From Nicotiana tabacum (Eukaryota > Streptophyta > Magnoliopsida > Solanales > Solanaceae), in contig NC_134080.1 in NCBI RefSeq assembly GCF_000715075.1, positions 39,660,758-39,724,757 on the forward strand: 64,000 bases of DNA. Direction: 5' to 3'. The notes under the pieces were generated by a model, which worked only from the letters and a program-made list of their open reading frames with translations, did not search any database and was not told where the DNA came from. Positions 1 through 10,494 of the stretch are shown one piece after another; position 1 is the stretch's first letter, and each line of letters opens with the position of its first letter. Made by a program: the position numbers and the translations under genes.

Positions 1-832
1 AACATAATATGAGAAGCTAAACATAATATTGTGCATAGTTTGGTCGTGAAACAATCTCATCTCTTCATTGTACATTAATTTATCTCTAAATAAAAATTTA
101 TCTTACATTAGACACAATTTGATAGCAGTAAATTTGTTACAGATTAGATCATATGTTAAAAACCGGTGTATTACTCCAGTAAATAGTAACCATGAATAGA
201 TAGGGGGCGTTACATATTTCCAATTTTAACAATACCACTCTTTGTAACACGAAAATTCCTATTTCTCTATGTTTTAAGCATTTGTCTATTTTTTTCTAGC
301 TATTATAGTGGAGCATTTTAAGGCCGAATAATCAACACTTGGACACTGACAAAATTACACTTTCTACATCTAAGTAAAACTAAGATCATGCGGTAAATAA
401 AATTTGAACACTTGTGTAAATCTTGCGCTACTAATAAGATATGAAATTGGAGAGACATAGTAAACAAAATACGGCGCATTAACTTGATTCTTGAAAGCAT
501 TTTTCTCACAAGTTTGACAAATAAAATGTCAAAGTACTTGTTTACATTGTCCAATACGCCGTTATAATTGGACATTTCAAAGGAGCATGTTTAGAACGCT
601 TCAATGAAATCACATTTCAGCTATTTATTATTCCAAAAATCTTATCGTCATAATAGAAGAAGAATAAATTTTAAATCTCGACCACCAAGAGGGTATTGGA
701 TCGGAGGATTGATTCCCTTGATGGCTTTATATATCCACCGACAAGATGCCTTTAGTTCGAGCTCTGAATAGGAAAAAATTTAATTTGATATGAATTCGAT
801 TTAGTCACGTCAATTAGTTCCAAATAAAACAT
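1..832. other. Intergenic DNA left of the copia element
   Basis: I see no supported gene here. The sequence is AT-rich and the only open frames are short and unlike any family I know. The last five bases before the copia element (833-837, tgtct) are its left target-site copy. Confidence 0.6.
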
Positions 833-837
833 TGTCT

Positions 838-1476
838 TGTTATAAAATAAAGACGTAAAGTAAAGACAAGTATAAAGAGAAACTGATATATTATTCGAAT
901 TCAAACTGATGTACATAATGAACTGAAATCTCTTCTATTTATAAAAGAAAGGAAGCTTCTATGTAAGCTGCTACTATACTAGATATGGATAATCTTCTAC
1001 TGAGAGCAATGTTTATCCATAACGGAGTACTGAAAGGATAAGCTTATTATACCCGATATGGATAATCTTCTACCGGGGGTAATGTTTATCCATAATTGGG
1101 TACTGAAAGGATAAGCTTATTATATCCGGTATGGATAATCTTCTACCGGGGGTAATGTTTATCCATAATTGGGTACTGAAAGGATAAGCTTATTATACCC
1201 GGTATGGATAATCTTCTACCGGGAATAATGTTTATCCATAACTGGGTACTGAAAGGATAAGCTTATTATACCCGGTATGGATAATCTTCTACCGGGGGTA
1301 ATGTTTATCCATAATCGGTATCGAAGTGATAAGCTTCTTCAGGAAGCTTATTTCCAATAGAGTACTTAAATAGATAAACATATTTACGGTGGAGTCCCAT
1401 ATGGATAAGCTTCTTCAGGAAACTTATATACAACGGAGTACTAAATGAACATCCATAATATAATATATTTATAACA
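838..1476 (-). repeat. 3' LTR of the copia element (minus-strand sense)
   Basis: It is 639 bp with 9-bp inverted ends TGTTATAAA/TTTATAACA. It contains five copies of a 73-bp repeat, two TTCAG-loop hairpins (1331-1349 and 1405-1427) and a minus-strand TATA-like box, tataaata, at 936-943. The equivalent positions in the other LTR are offset by 5125. Confidence 0.92.
985..1349. repeat. Five 73-bp tandem repeats in the copia LTR
   Basis: Units start at 985, 1058, 1131, 1204 and 1277, exactly 73 bp apart; the fifth diverges in its second half. Each unit holds a nested inverted repeat: outer arms TATGGATAA/TTATCCATA and inner arms TACC/GGTA. In the minus-strand sense they lie upstream of the TATA-like box, in U3. 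In tobacco elements such as Tnt1, U3 tandem repeats act as enhancers; that role here is inference. Confidence 0.9.
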
Positions 1477-1487
1477 CTCCCCCTTGG
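1477..1487 (-). other. Polypurine tract of the copia element
   Basis: On the minus strand the sequence CAAGGGGGAG directly abuts the 3' LTR at 1476. This is the usual plus-strand DNA priming site of LTR elements. Confidence 0.85.
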
Positions 1488-1509
1488 ATGTTCATTAAAA
1501 GATATGTGC

Positions 1510-1571
1510 CTCATTAAAACTTTACTAGGAAAAACCACGTGGAAAAAAACCTAGTGAAGGAAAAAGAGTAC
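1510..1571 (-). other. Conserved post-pol motif, copia copy a
   Basis: The 62-nt block begins CTCATTAAAA and ends GGAAAAAGAGTAC on the plus strand. Arms CTTTACTAGG and CCTAGTGAAG can pair (one wobble) around an inner CCACGTGG palindrome. The block is in the 3' untranslated region of the minus-strand element. Related blocks are at 1602-1663, 14667-14730 and 63409-63472. Confidence 0.8.
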
Positions 1572-1601
1572 ACATATTTAGTAATACGCATTGCTGGCTG
1601 C

Positions 1602-1663
1602 CTCATTAAAAACCTTATAAGGAAAACCATGTGGGAAAAACCTTAGTAAGGGAAAAAGAGTAC
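1602..1663 (-). other. Conserved post-pol motif, copia copy b
   Basis: A second 62-nt copy with the same ends. Its outer arms are CCTTATAAGG and CCTTAGTAAGG around CCATGTGG. The stem bases differ from copy a while the A-rich linkers are kept. It lies just 3' of the decayed end of pol in the minus-strand sense. Confidence 0.8.
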
Positions 1664-1689
1664 AACGCGCATTTTATTCCCCCTGAAGA

Positions 1690-4100
1690 AAACCTTATTT
1701 CAAATATTTGTGTCTCCGCATTCCAATCTTGTATACCATATTTTCAAAAATTGATGTTGGTAAAGACAATCTGTTGGATTGTCACTTGAACTAATTTGAT
1801 GCACATCAATGTCACAATTTTCCTGAAGATCATGTATGTAGAATAATTCTGGTGAAATGTTCTTCGTTCTATCTCCTTTTATAAATCCTCCCTTTTATAG
1901 TGCTATGCATGAAACATTGTCTCCGTATAATATTGTGGGTCTTTTATCACATTCCAACCCACATGTTTCTCGAATAAATCACTGATCTCAATCATATGCA
2001 CTCTCTGCTTGCCGGTTTGAAATCGAGCTTTATGGGTATCGGATAAATAACCTGCATCTGCATTACCAATATGATCTGCACCACTTTTGTTAGCATTAGC
2101 AAGATAAATAAGTGCACCATCTACACCGAGATAGAGTATTTCAGGACCAAGGAGCTCCTCATCCTCTTCTAGAGGTTGGAACGGATCCTTATTCACTTCA
2201 AGTGATTGAATATTCATTGGTGTACTTAATGGGTACACTTTGTCCATGTAAAAGTATTTTTAAGACCCTCTTGGAGCTCTTCCGGAGTTCCAATAATATT
2301 TATGTCACCAACATAAACAACAAGTGTAACAAATTTTGATGACATTTTCTTTATAAAAATACATGGACAAATAACATAATTTATGTAACTTTCTTTCAGC
2401 AAATATTTACTGAGGTGATTATACCACACGCGCACAAATTGCTTTAAACCATACAAAGATCTTTATAATTTGATCGAGTACATTTCTCAAGACTTTGAAT
2501 TATATGCTTCAGACATTTTCAATCCTTCAAGGACCTTCATATAGATTTAGCCAAATAAGTCATATAGGTTAAGACTTGTATCTAAATGGTATGACATCTT
2601 CAAGTATCTGGACTGCTAGTCCGATCCTCACAATCTTTTACAATATTGTGCACTATATTGTATTAAATATATCGTCGACGATCATTTTGTGTCAGTTCCG
2701 AAGCGACATAACTTGTGGAGATCTCATCACTTTCTTTATTTTCAGGTACCTGAACTTTTTCGGGAGTTTTATGAAATGTTATGTCGTGGGCTCTTCTAGA
2801 GCTTATTTCCTCCTCATTATGATCATTTTGATCATTAGCTCCTACTATTTTTCAAGGATTATTACCTTTGGAACCGATTGGTCTACCACGCTTCATGCGG
2901 AAAGTAAACTCTATCCTTCAGGGACTTAATTTTAATAGGAGCATTTGCAGCTGAAATATGATATTTAATTTTGGATCAGCAAATGCTTCTGGCATTCGAC
3001 TTGAATTATCTTCTAAGTGAGGATCATGATAATTCGATTCATATAACATATTTTTCAACTGTTTATTTCATCCCCCAAATGTTAGATAAACTAACATATA
3101 TCCCCAATCATCTTTGGGAAACATATCTTTGTGTATTATGGTAGAGAAATTAATCATATACCACACAACAAAAGATAGTAAAAATATTTGGTTTCTGATC
3201 CTAAACCAATTGTGAAGGGAGGACTTATCATATATTGTTGATCTGATGCATACAGGTGCTGCTATTTAGAAAATCTTAGACCAACACATGAAGCTTTGTT
3301 CTCATAAGCAATGGTTTAGTCATTAATAGGAGGTATTCAATGCTAAACCAACTTGGATATAAACCAGCATTATCAAGATGAACTGTCTTGATTTCATAAT
3401 CTGAAAATTATGCTCTTAATCGAGAAAAGCAATTCCAAATGCCAAACTGCAGGTTGACAATAATTACACATGTAACCATCTCATATATGCACCTATAAGT
3501 GGTTTACATGATAGGTGAACGAGCCCATATTCACCTTTTATATATTTCAGAATCAGGGATCTTAGTCCCAACTTTAGCTGGTATAATCAATTCATTATGA
3601 GAACAAGCAACACATGAGAATTCCTGAAGAATCTTCTAGTTCTTTAGTATATGCTTATCTGAATTCTCAAATAGCTCATTTAAAAATGGCAAATGAAAAC
3701 TTCAAGTTTATCATGTCATGTGCTATCTCTTAGTAAACTTCTGGTTTACTATGGCATAAACTTTTGCTTTAGTAAACTTCTGGTTTACTGTGATACATAA
3801 TATAGTACAAATTAAAGAATAAGGCGGGTAACTTCTCACATACATATTCTTTTACCCCCTATGATTGTGAAAACATGAAGATTATCAATCTTCCAATCAT
3901 TTGTAGTCTCAATATGATAGCCATTTGTATTAGTAAACTTCAGGTTTACTACAACATATGTTTTGACCATAATCATATAATATGAATGACATATTTGTAT
4001 ATAAGCTCTTCGAGAGCCTTTATTTATTATCCACAATCTAATATTTATCTGGCACTACTGGTGTCATGTATTCTTTAGGCAAATATTTAGCTCTTCAGGA
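1690..4100 (-). pseudogene. Copia pol remnant (integrase, reverse transcriptase, RNase H)
   Basis: Pieces of a Tork-type pol are readable in several frames. Around 4036-3836 there is a pre-integrase-like NGYHIET stretch. At about 2935-2690 there is an integrase-RT linker containing KRGRPIGSK. At 2456-2226 there is an RT core with MYGLKQ, WYN, CPC and FIKK. At 2247-1903 there is RT/RNase H with an ADAGYLSD stretch. The YVDD catalytic motif reads YVGD, and many stops and frame changes separate the pieces. It cannot encode an active polymerase. The decay is out of proportion to the 97% LTR identity, suggesting it was inherited rather than gained after insertion. Confidence 0.85.
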
Positions 4101-4928
4101 GTTGTTGATACGTTTTGTACTATCAAATATTGCTCAGACACTGCTGGTGTCATGAGAGAAAATCACAATCAAATTAACAATGTAAAACAATTGTTTAAGC
4201 ACACGAAAACTCCTCTTCATAATATTTTTCCACTTCAGGAGGCAATTTCAATTGTGTTACTTCTTCGCAAATTTAAAATACGAAATATTGAGTATATATT
4301 CTCTCAATTATATTAACTCTTCTGGAGGTGAATTGTAATGTATTCACATCAAGAGCGCGTTCATATTTACCCAACTTATTAGTATTGTCACATTCACTTC
4401 AGGGAATGGATTAATATTATCAAAAGTTCTCATCCTTCAGGAAATCGAACATAATTATCTGAATGCGCATTAATCACATCAAATTGTGATGCCTCAACCT
4501 CTTTTAAAATATTTACTACTTCAGGAGCAAATCGAGGCGTGCATTTAATATAGATAATATTTATGTAGCTTATCTTCAATTGTAACCATAGAAAGCCTAA
4601 ATAATCACTTCTGGTGATCATAGGTATATACCACTTCTGGTAGTTAACAAAATATAGTTACAATGAGATATATGAAATATAACCACTTCTTGTGGTTGTA
4701 TATTTCTTGCAAACTATGCTAGAGTTTAAGTTGATCTAATAATGTTATCCATATTCTTCAAAATGACATAAACAAGATATATTATAATAAACATCATTAT
4801 CAAATCATAATTTTTTTTATGTACAACAATTACATAACCATACTATCTATTACAAATAACAAAAATTAAAATATTTACATTTCTACAGATTCACCACCGA
4901 TTATATGACTTGTTTCTCCTTCTGGGAG
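2982..4928 (-). repeat. Dispersed short hairpins with a TTCTG/TTCAG loop
   Basis: Perfect stems closed by a five-base loop occur at 2982-2996 (AATGC), 3731-3751 (TAGTAAAC), 3771-3789 (AGTAAAC), 3931-3951 (TAGTAAAC), 4137-4151 (GACAC, loop TGCTG), 4604-4618 (ATCAC), 4681-4697 (AACCAC) and 4916-4928 (CTCC). Weaker relatives with similar loops are at 2163-2175, 2273-2291, 2790-2802, 4005-4017, 4051-4065, 4089-4103, 4315-4329 and 4630-4644. On the transcribed (minus) strand the loop reads CAGAA or CTGAA. Stem sequences vary while the loop is nearly constant. Confidence 0.75.
4101..4874 (-). other. Gag-to-pol spacer of the copia element
   Basis: No continuous frame was found between the end of gag and the first pol remnant. 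The stretch is AT-rich and holds several of the TTCWG-loop hairpins. A 20-bp segment near 4391-4410 repeats a piece of gag near 5286-5305. Confidence 0.55.
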
Positions 4929-5885
4929 TGCAAGGTAATCAGTTACATCCAAATGCATGAAGTCTAAATTATCTTTAGAAATAAAATTTGCTTCAGCATT
5001 TTTCTCTGTCTTCTTTAGGGAGGCTTGATAAAGCTCAACCAGGTGCTTTGGCGTACGACAGGTACGTGACCAGCGCCCTTTTTCTCCACATCTATAGCAT
5101 GCATTTTCTGCATTTGGTGCGTGCACCGCTTCATGCTTTTGTTCCTTCCTTTTCCACTGCTGGTGGTGAGGAGTGTTCTTTGGTGCATTATTATTACCAT
5201 GATTAGAGTTTCTTTACCGACCACGACCATGACCACGACTGGGGCCACGATCTTTTCCACGTTTAGCCTGGTGGAAGTTCGTCTCATTCACTTCAGGGAA
5301 TGGACAAGAACCAGTAGGTCGGCTTTCATGATTTTTCATTAATAGTCCATTATGTTGCTCGACTATAAGAAGATGTGAGATAAGTTCAGAATACTTTTTA
5401 AATCCCATCTCTCGATATTGCTGCTGCAGGAGCATATTCGAGGCATGAAAAGTGGTGAAAGTTTTCTCCAACATATCATGATCAGTAATATTATCACCAC
5501 ATAACTTCAATTGGGAAATAATTCTGAACATAGCAGAATTATACTCACTGATAGATTTAAAATCTTGTAGCCTTAGATGAGTCCAATCATATCGTGCCTG
5601 TGGAAGAACGACCATCTTCAGGTGGTCATATCTATCTTTCAAATTATTCCACAGTATGACTGGATCTTTAACAGTAAGATATTCCATTTTCAGGCCCTCA
5701 TCAAGGTGATGGCGTAGGAATATCATTGCTTTGGCACGGTCTTGGTTTGATGCCTGATTTTTGTCTTTGATGGTGTCTGCCAGACCCATCGCATCAAGAT
5801 GAATTTCAGCATCAAGCACCCAAGACATGTAGCTTTTGCCCGATATATCCAGGGCTACAATTCAATTTTAGAAAGATTTGACATT
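4875..5885 (-). pseudogene. Copia gag (UBN2-type) with CCHC knuckle, lightly damaged
   Basis: The likely start is the ATG at 5885 (minus). A one-base loss near 5865 breaks that frame, and reading resumes at the ATG at 5828. The product is a UBN2-type copia capsid protein containing SWVLDAEIHLDA, the DRYDH region and a basic RGHGRGR tail. A single in-frame TAA at 5214-5216 stops it. The same frame continues to 4875 through a zinc-knuckle CYRCGEKGRWSRTC, where the usual histidine is arginine. The protein would normally coat element RNA in cytoplasmic particles. Three lesions in about 335 codons is mild compared with pol. Confidence 0.88.
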
Positions 5886-5944
5886 ATTTAGGAAAAGAAA
5901 GTTCTTACCTCAGATACTTTCAAAATATTTGCTCGAGATGACAG

Positions 5945-5960
5945 AGTCTCGTGCTGATAA
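5945..5960 (-). other. Candidate primer-binding site of the copia element
   Basis: On the minus strand TTATCAGCACGAGAC follows two bases after the 5' LTR end at 5963. It shares a TATCAG core with the initiator-methionine site common in plant copia elements but then diverges, so the primer tRNA is uncertain. Confidence 0.55.
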
Positions 5961-5962
5961 CG

Positions 5963-6601
5963 TGTTATAAAATAAAGACATAAAGAAAAGACAAGTATAG
6001 AGAGAAACTGATATATTATTCGAATTCAAACTGATGTACATAATGAACTGAAATCTCTTCTATTTATAAAAGAAAGGAAGCTGTTGTGTAAGCTGCTACT
6101 ATACCAGATATGGATAATCTTCTACTGAGAGCAATGTTTATCCATAACGGAGTACTGAAAGGATAAGCTTATTATACCCGATATGGATAATCTTCTACCG
6201 GGGGTAATGTTTATCCATAACTGGGTACTGAAAGGATAAGCTTATTATACCCGGTATGGATAATCTTCTACCGGGGGTAATGTTTATCCATAATTGGGTA
6301 CTGAAAGGATAAACTTATTATACTCGGTATGGATAATCTTCTACCGGGGATAATATTTATCCATAACTGGGTACTGAAAGGATAAGCTTATTATACCCGG
6401 TATGGATATTCTTATACTGGGGGTAATGTTTATCCATAATCGGTATCGAAGTGATAAGCTTGTTCAGGAAGCTTATTTCCAATAGAGTACTTAAATAGAT
6501 AAACATATTTACGGTGGAGTCCCATATGAATAAGCTTCTTCAGGAAACTTATTTACAACGGAGTACTAAATGAACCTCCATAATATAATATATTTATAAC
6601 A
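5963..6601 (-). repeat. 5' LTR of the copia element (minus-strand sense)
   Basis: It is 639 bp and colinear with 838-1476 without indels, differing at about 20 positions by hand count. The five 73-bp units start at 6110, 6183, 6256, 6329 and 6402, and the TATA-like box is at 6061-6068. It ends at 6601, followed by the target copy tgtct at 6602-6606. Confidence 0.92.
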
Positions 6602-6606
6602 TGTCT

Positions 6607-7729
6607 AAATATATCCAAATTCTTAACCAAAGCTTTATTGCGGCGGAGGTTATGTGCGGTTAGAATGGTTGCCTGTCTGGTGTAATCATTTGATAGGCTT
6701 TAGAGCTCCAATTATAGTCCATAAAGACTAGCGTTATAGATGGGAGGTGGTTGTGAATTCTTTAAGTACCATATATATGTTTAGTTCCTGTTTAGCAACG
6801 TGGTAGATTTGTAGTAATGTGAATCCAACAAATAAATAGAAGTCACGTAGTGCTTCTCACTTCACATAATTTATTTTCGGCCACATATTTATGTAACGTA
6901 AATAGATTAATGAAGATAGTCAAATTTATGTTTTTCATACTTGCAGCAACTTTTCAATCTTATAGCTTCATAAATGCTATTATCAATAATCAAATCACTT
7001 GTACATGACTTTTATCTTACAGTATCATAGGTAAAATGTCTGACACCAGTGTTCATAATCTGTTTCCTTCTCACTAAATAGGCAAATTCGTAAGCAGGAG
7101 GAGTAAAGAAAGAGGAAAAATTCACCCACTCTGTCATATATTCTAACCTTACTCTGTCATATATTCCAACCTTTTCATCTATCTCCAAGAGTTAGGACTA
7201 AATATTAATTAAAAAAAATTCTAACTCTTCAACCATACATGGAAGTTCTTTCATATGGGTTTTTATATCATTCTTCTTTATTTTGACTTCTAAGCTTTGT
7301 AAAAGGACTTTGACTGAAGTTTAAAAATTGTACCTTTGAAAGTCAAATATAAGCAAGAAGCAAACATAAAACTGCCCCAATAAAGTGAACTATAAAAATA
7401 TAAGGCTTATAGGCCCACAATAATCTTCCAAAGACTTTAATTCCAGACCAGTTGCTTTGGATGGCCTATTCAAAATTGAAAATTTGCTGGCTTAGCCGAC
7501 ATTGTGTAAGCAATAAGGCAGCTTTTCTTCGAAGACGTTTTCTTTGCTTGTGGGGCACTCAACTTTAGGCAACTAAGGAAAGGAAGGGAAGCCAGAAGAA
7601 ATGGGTTGCAACATAATTGTTTGGTTTGAGCAAAGAAAGAGAAAATAAAGTGCCCCCAAGTAACCACACAAGAGAAAATACATTTCTTTATGGACCCACC
7701 ATTTTATTTCAGATAGTGATATTCTTGGG
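6607..7729. other. Intergenic DNA, no gene seen
   Basis: Low-complexity AT-rich DNA with no supported coding region. A short duplicated phrase, ctctgtcatatattc, occurs near 7130 and 7155. Confidence 0.55.
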
Positions 7730-8007
7730 CGCTTGGACATAAGAATCCTTAAAAATTCAAGTAAAAATAGTATTTGAAAATTAGAGTTGTGTTTGGATAT
7801 GAACATAATTTTGGGTTGTTTTTGAAGTTTTGTGAGTGATCTGAATGAAAATTTTAAAAAAAATAGCAGTTTGGAGTTTTTCAAATTTTCGAAAAATTTC
7901 AAAATTCATCTTCAAGTGAAAATTGAAATGTTTATGGCCAAATACTGATTTCAAAAAAACGTAAAACAAATTTCGAAAAAAAGTGAAAAAATTCTAATGT
8001 CTAAACG
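7730..8007. mobile_element. MITE-like element (278 bp)
   Basis: The ends are inverted repeats: left CGCTTGGACATAAGAAT and, on the other strand, right CGTTTAGACATTAGAAT, matching at 14 of 17 positions. The body is AT-rich and partly self-complementary, with no coding. I could not find a target duplication, so the superfamily is open. Confidence 0.6.
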
Positions 8008-8188
8008 GGTTACTCTTGTACTTCCTCTCTTGAATTGCCAAGGATGGCAAGCTTTTGCCTAAAAGAATTGAAGATTATATTGTATTCATGTCTTAATTAT
8101 ATATGCATTAGTTATTCCATAATGATAGTGGTATAAAGTTATATTAAAATTAGTGTATAACTTTATACAAGGATTAACTATACACTAA

Positions 8189-8505
8189 GGAGTCGTTTGG
8201 TATGAGTATAAGAAGGTATAAGAATGGTATAAAAATTTAATACCACCTTAATATTCTGTTTGGTTAGCAAACCAGGTATAAGTTATCCAAGTGTTAATTT
8301 TAACATCGGGATAACTTATACCTTATAGAAGGTAGGATAATTAGCACCGGTATAACTTATACCTTCTTAGAAATTATGCAATTGTCATTCTTAATGCAAC
8401 ATACCAAACAATGAATAAACAACAATCCCAACATAACTTATTCCAATATAACTTATACCGGCATAACTTATATCGGTATAAATTCTATTCGAACCAAACA
8501 ACCCC
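8189..8505. mobile_element. Tourist-like MITE (PIF/Harbinger type)
   Basis: The 317-bp element has inverted ends GGAGTCGTTTGGTA (left) and GGGGTTGTTTGGTT (right, reverse strand). A TAA target duplication flanks it at 8186-8188 and 8506-8508, the usual three-base target of Tourist elements. A further GACTCCTTA-ending arm at 8581-8598 resembles another terminus and may mark a related nested element. Confidence 0.72.
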
Positions 8506-8904
8506 TAATAGAAAAGATAAATCAAATATTATATAATCATTACAACTCTTTTATATCATGGTTATTTATTTCTATATATCAAACTAAACGACTCCTTAAG
8601 GTTGCCGAAACAATGAAACAACTTAAGGATGGGAAAAAAATCAAAATGCTTAGCCTAGTGCTCACCGTTTTCTTCTCAATTTCTTAGTGTGATCATCTAT
8701 CTCCTAAATATGTCATGACAAATTGGTGATAGTCAGAGTTGAATAGATTTTACTTAGGTTACCGAGTGCATGTGTATGTAATACTTTAGATTCAAACTAT
8801 AACCCACATTTACATATAGGTAAACATATTTATATCGTTATATTAACTTTGCATATGAAGGAGAGCTTTGGAGCAACAATAAAGTTGTCTTCATGTGACC
8901 TATG

Positions 8905-9100
8905 CAGGGGCGGAGCTAGAAGCCCGACTATAGGTTCAGCTGCACCCAATAACTTTTGCTCAAATATTGTATTTGTGTTAAAATTTTTTAATACGTATTA
9001 AATATGTACAAAAATTAAACTTAGAACCCAGTTATTAGCAGTTGAAGTCGTCGTTTTAAAATTCAGGACCCGTAAAGTTGCTATCCTGGCTCCGTCTCTG
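8905..9100. mobile_element. hAT-type MITE (196 bp)
   Basis: Inverted ends read CAGGGGCGGAGCTAG (left) and CAGAGACGGAGCCAG (right, reverse strand). The flanking 8-bp sequences are gacctatg (8897-8904) and gacctata (9101-9108), a 7 of 8 match. An 8-bp duplication with CAGxGxCGGAGC ends fits the hAT superfamily. Confidence 0.78.
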
Positions 9101-9302
9101 GACCTATAGGTCACGATTTCGAGCTTTGAAAGCAGCCATTAATACTTGCATAAAGGTAGATTGTCTACATCACAGCTATTGAGATACTTTATACACCGAA
9201 CTGCTCTTTATACTAAATTTGCATAGACCCGCCTCTGATAACCTTAATGGCTTATTACAGCTCGATCTTATCAAGTTTCCCAAAAAAGGGAAGAGGAAAG
9301 AA

Positions 9303-9326
9303 GGGGGTGGGGGGTGGGGGGAGGAG
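9303..9326 (+). other. G-run cluster (possible G-quadruplex)
   Basis: Runs of five, six and six G bases are separated by single T bases and followed by short GG runs. This could fold as a G-quadruplex. No nearby gene gives it a context. Confidence 0.45.
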
Positions 9327-9624
9327 GTTATCTTCTGAACCTTTCATGTTTATACTAAAAATCTACTTTTGCTTATGCATAGTAAATACTAAATACATTC
9401 AATGTTTAATTTGACTAGACTGATTTTGTGAGCTCCAGTGATTTGCTCCACTCTGTATCTAGTTGTCCTGGGCTTTTTACTAGCTATTTATTCCCTTGGC
9501 AAACCTAGTGCGCCATGTTACATCTGGTCTGCAACAAATTAAAATATTGCAAACTTCTGTAACTGCTATCATACATTTTATATCTTGTTTGGCTTGAATT
9601 ATTAACAATAACTTGAGATCTTTT

Positions 9625-10328
9625 TGTTTAGACCAAAAAATATGAAACTTCGGTTAAACTAATTGATTAAAAAGATAATGGGTTAATCATAGTTAAATAT
9701 AATAACTTCATATCCAAAATTGGCCTATGGGGGTTACGCAGGACAGTGTCGGAACAGATTTAATGCAATATGTATTAAATGTTCAAGGTCACTAATGGGG
9801 TGAGAATAACAAGCATTAAATAACAATAAATAGCACTAAATGTAAATAAGGAGAATGATTCGCCCAATATTGAATGAGGCGGATGATTCTTCCTTCTGAC
9901 AATGATGTATGACAAATAACTATGAGAATATTGGAGACTTTCTCGGATCTGATGTGAAAAGTGTAGAATAAACAACAAAATGAATCTCTTTAGAAAGATA
10001 ATGTTTGTATCTATATAGAGAGTCAACTTTTCAAGAGAGTTCTTATCAGAATTAATAATTATTGTCTTTCACCTTATCTCTCTTTCTATTTATATAAGAC
10101 ATACTCCTCATTAGCCCTAAAAGTACAAATACAGAGAATATCTAATGGAATATTCTCCTAAAAGACCCTATTACAAAACTAGCCGTTACTGTTACTCTAA
10201 GCATTTGACCTCGGCCATGATCGACTGCTCGGCAGTAAGTTCTATTAATCATTAGTCGACCTTGGACAAATCACTTCTAATAGCACCTCTTGTATTGGGT
10301 TCCCTTAAGTCATATTTTGACCCATACA
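9625..10328 (-). repeat. LTR-A, 3' LTR of the Tat complex
   Basis: It is 704 bp, starts TGTTTAGACC and ends CCCATACA on the plus strand. A minus-strand TATA-like box (tatataaata) is at 10087-10096. On the minus strand the LTR begins TGTATGGGTC. Confidence 0.85.
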
Positions 10329-10342
10329 GTTAGTCCCTCCGC
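10329..10342 (-). other. Polypurine tract of the Tat element (3' side)
   Basis: On the minus strand the purine-rich GCGGAGGGACTAAC abuts LTR-A. The same sequence follows LTR-B (53423 on) and the LTR at 59072, which fixes these LTR ends. Confidence 0.7.
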
Positions 10343-10494
10343 TTATCGAGGTTGTCCCTCGGACGACTTGGATGAGCGGACTTCGCTAGTCGTAGTTGAG
10401 AGATTTTAGGTGGGCAAGTCGAGCAGTAACACTCATGACGAGGTGATAACGTGGCGCTTCGTGTGCCACAATTTATCGTTAAGTCGGTTTAGAA

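Larger units (their letters stand above)
838..6601 (-). mobile_element. Ty1/copia (Tork-like) LTR retrotransposon, probably non-autonomous
   Basis: Two 639-bp direct repeats (838-1476 and 5963-6601) bound the element. Both begin TGTTATAAA and end TTTATAACA. The flanks are a perfect 5-bp duplication, tgtct at 833-837 and 6602-6606. Coding remnants lie on the minus strand in the copia order: LTR, gag (5885-4875), decayed pol (about 4100-1690), polypurine tract, LTR. By hand alignment the LTRs differ at about 20 of 639 positions (about 97% identical), so this copy is fairly young. Its pol is nevertheless far more damaged than its gag, which suggests it moved using enzymes supplied by another element. 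Confidence 0.93.

Noticed and set aside
2576..2929. A plus-strand hydrophobic protein in the copia element
   Set aside because: The minus strand here carries recognisable integrase-RT linker sequence (KRGRPIGSK), so the plus frame is a shadow.
8581..8598. A second complete Tourist element ending here
   Set aside because: The arm matches a Tourist end, but its proper left partner and a matching three-base target could not be assigned separately from the element at 8189-8505.
9775..10026. A minus-strand frame kept in LTR-A, LTR-B and LTR-C
   Set aside because: It lies wholly inside the LTR, crosses U3 and R, and is interrupted differently in each copy. Conservation is explained by LTR homology.
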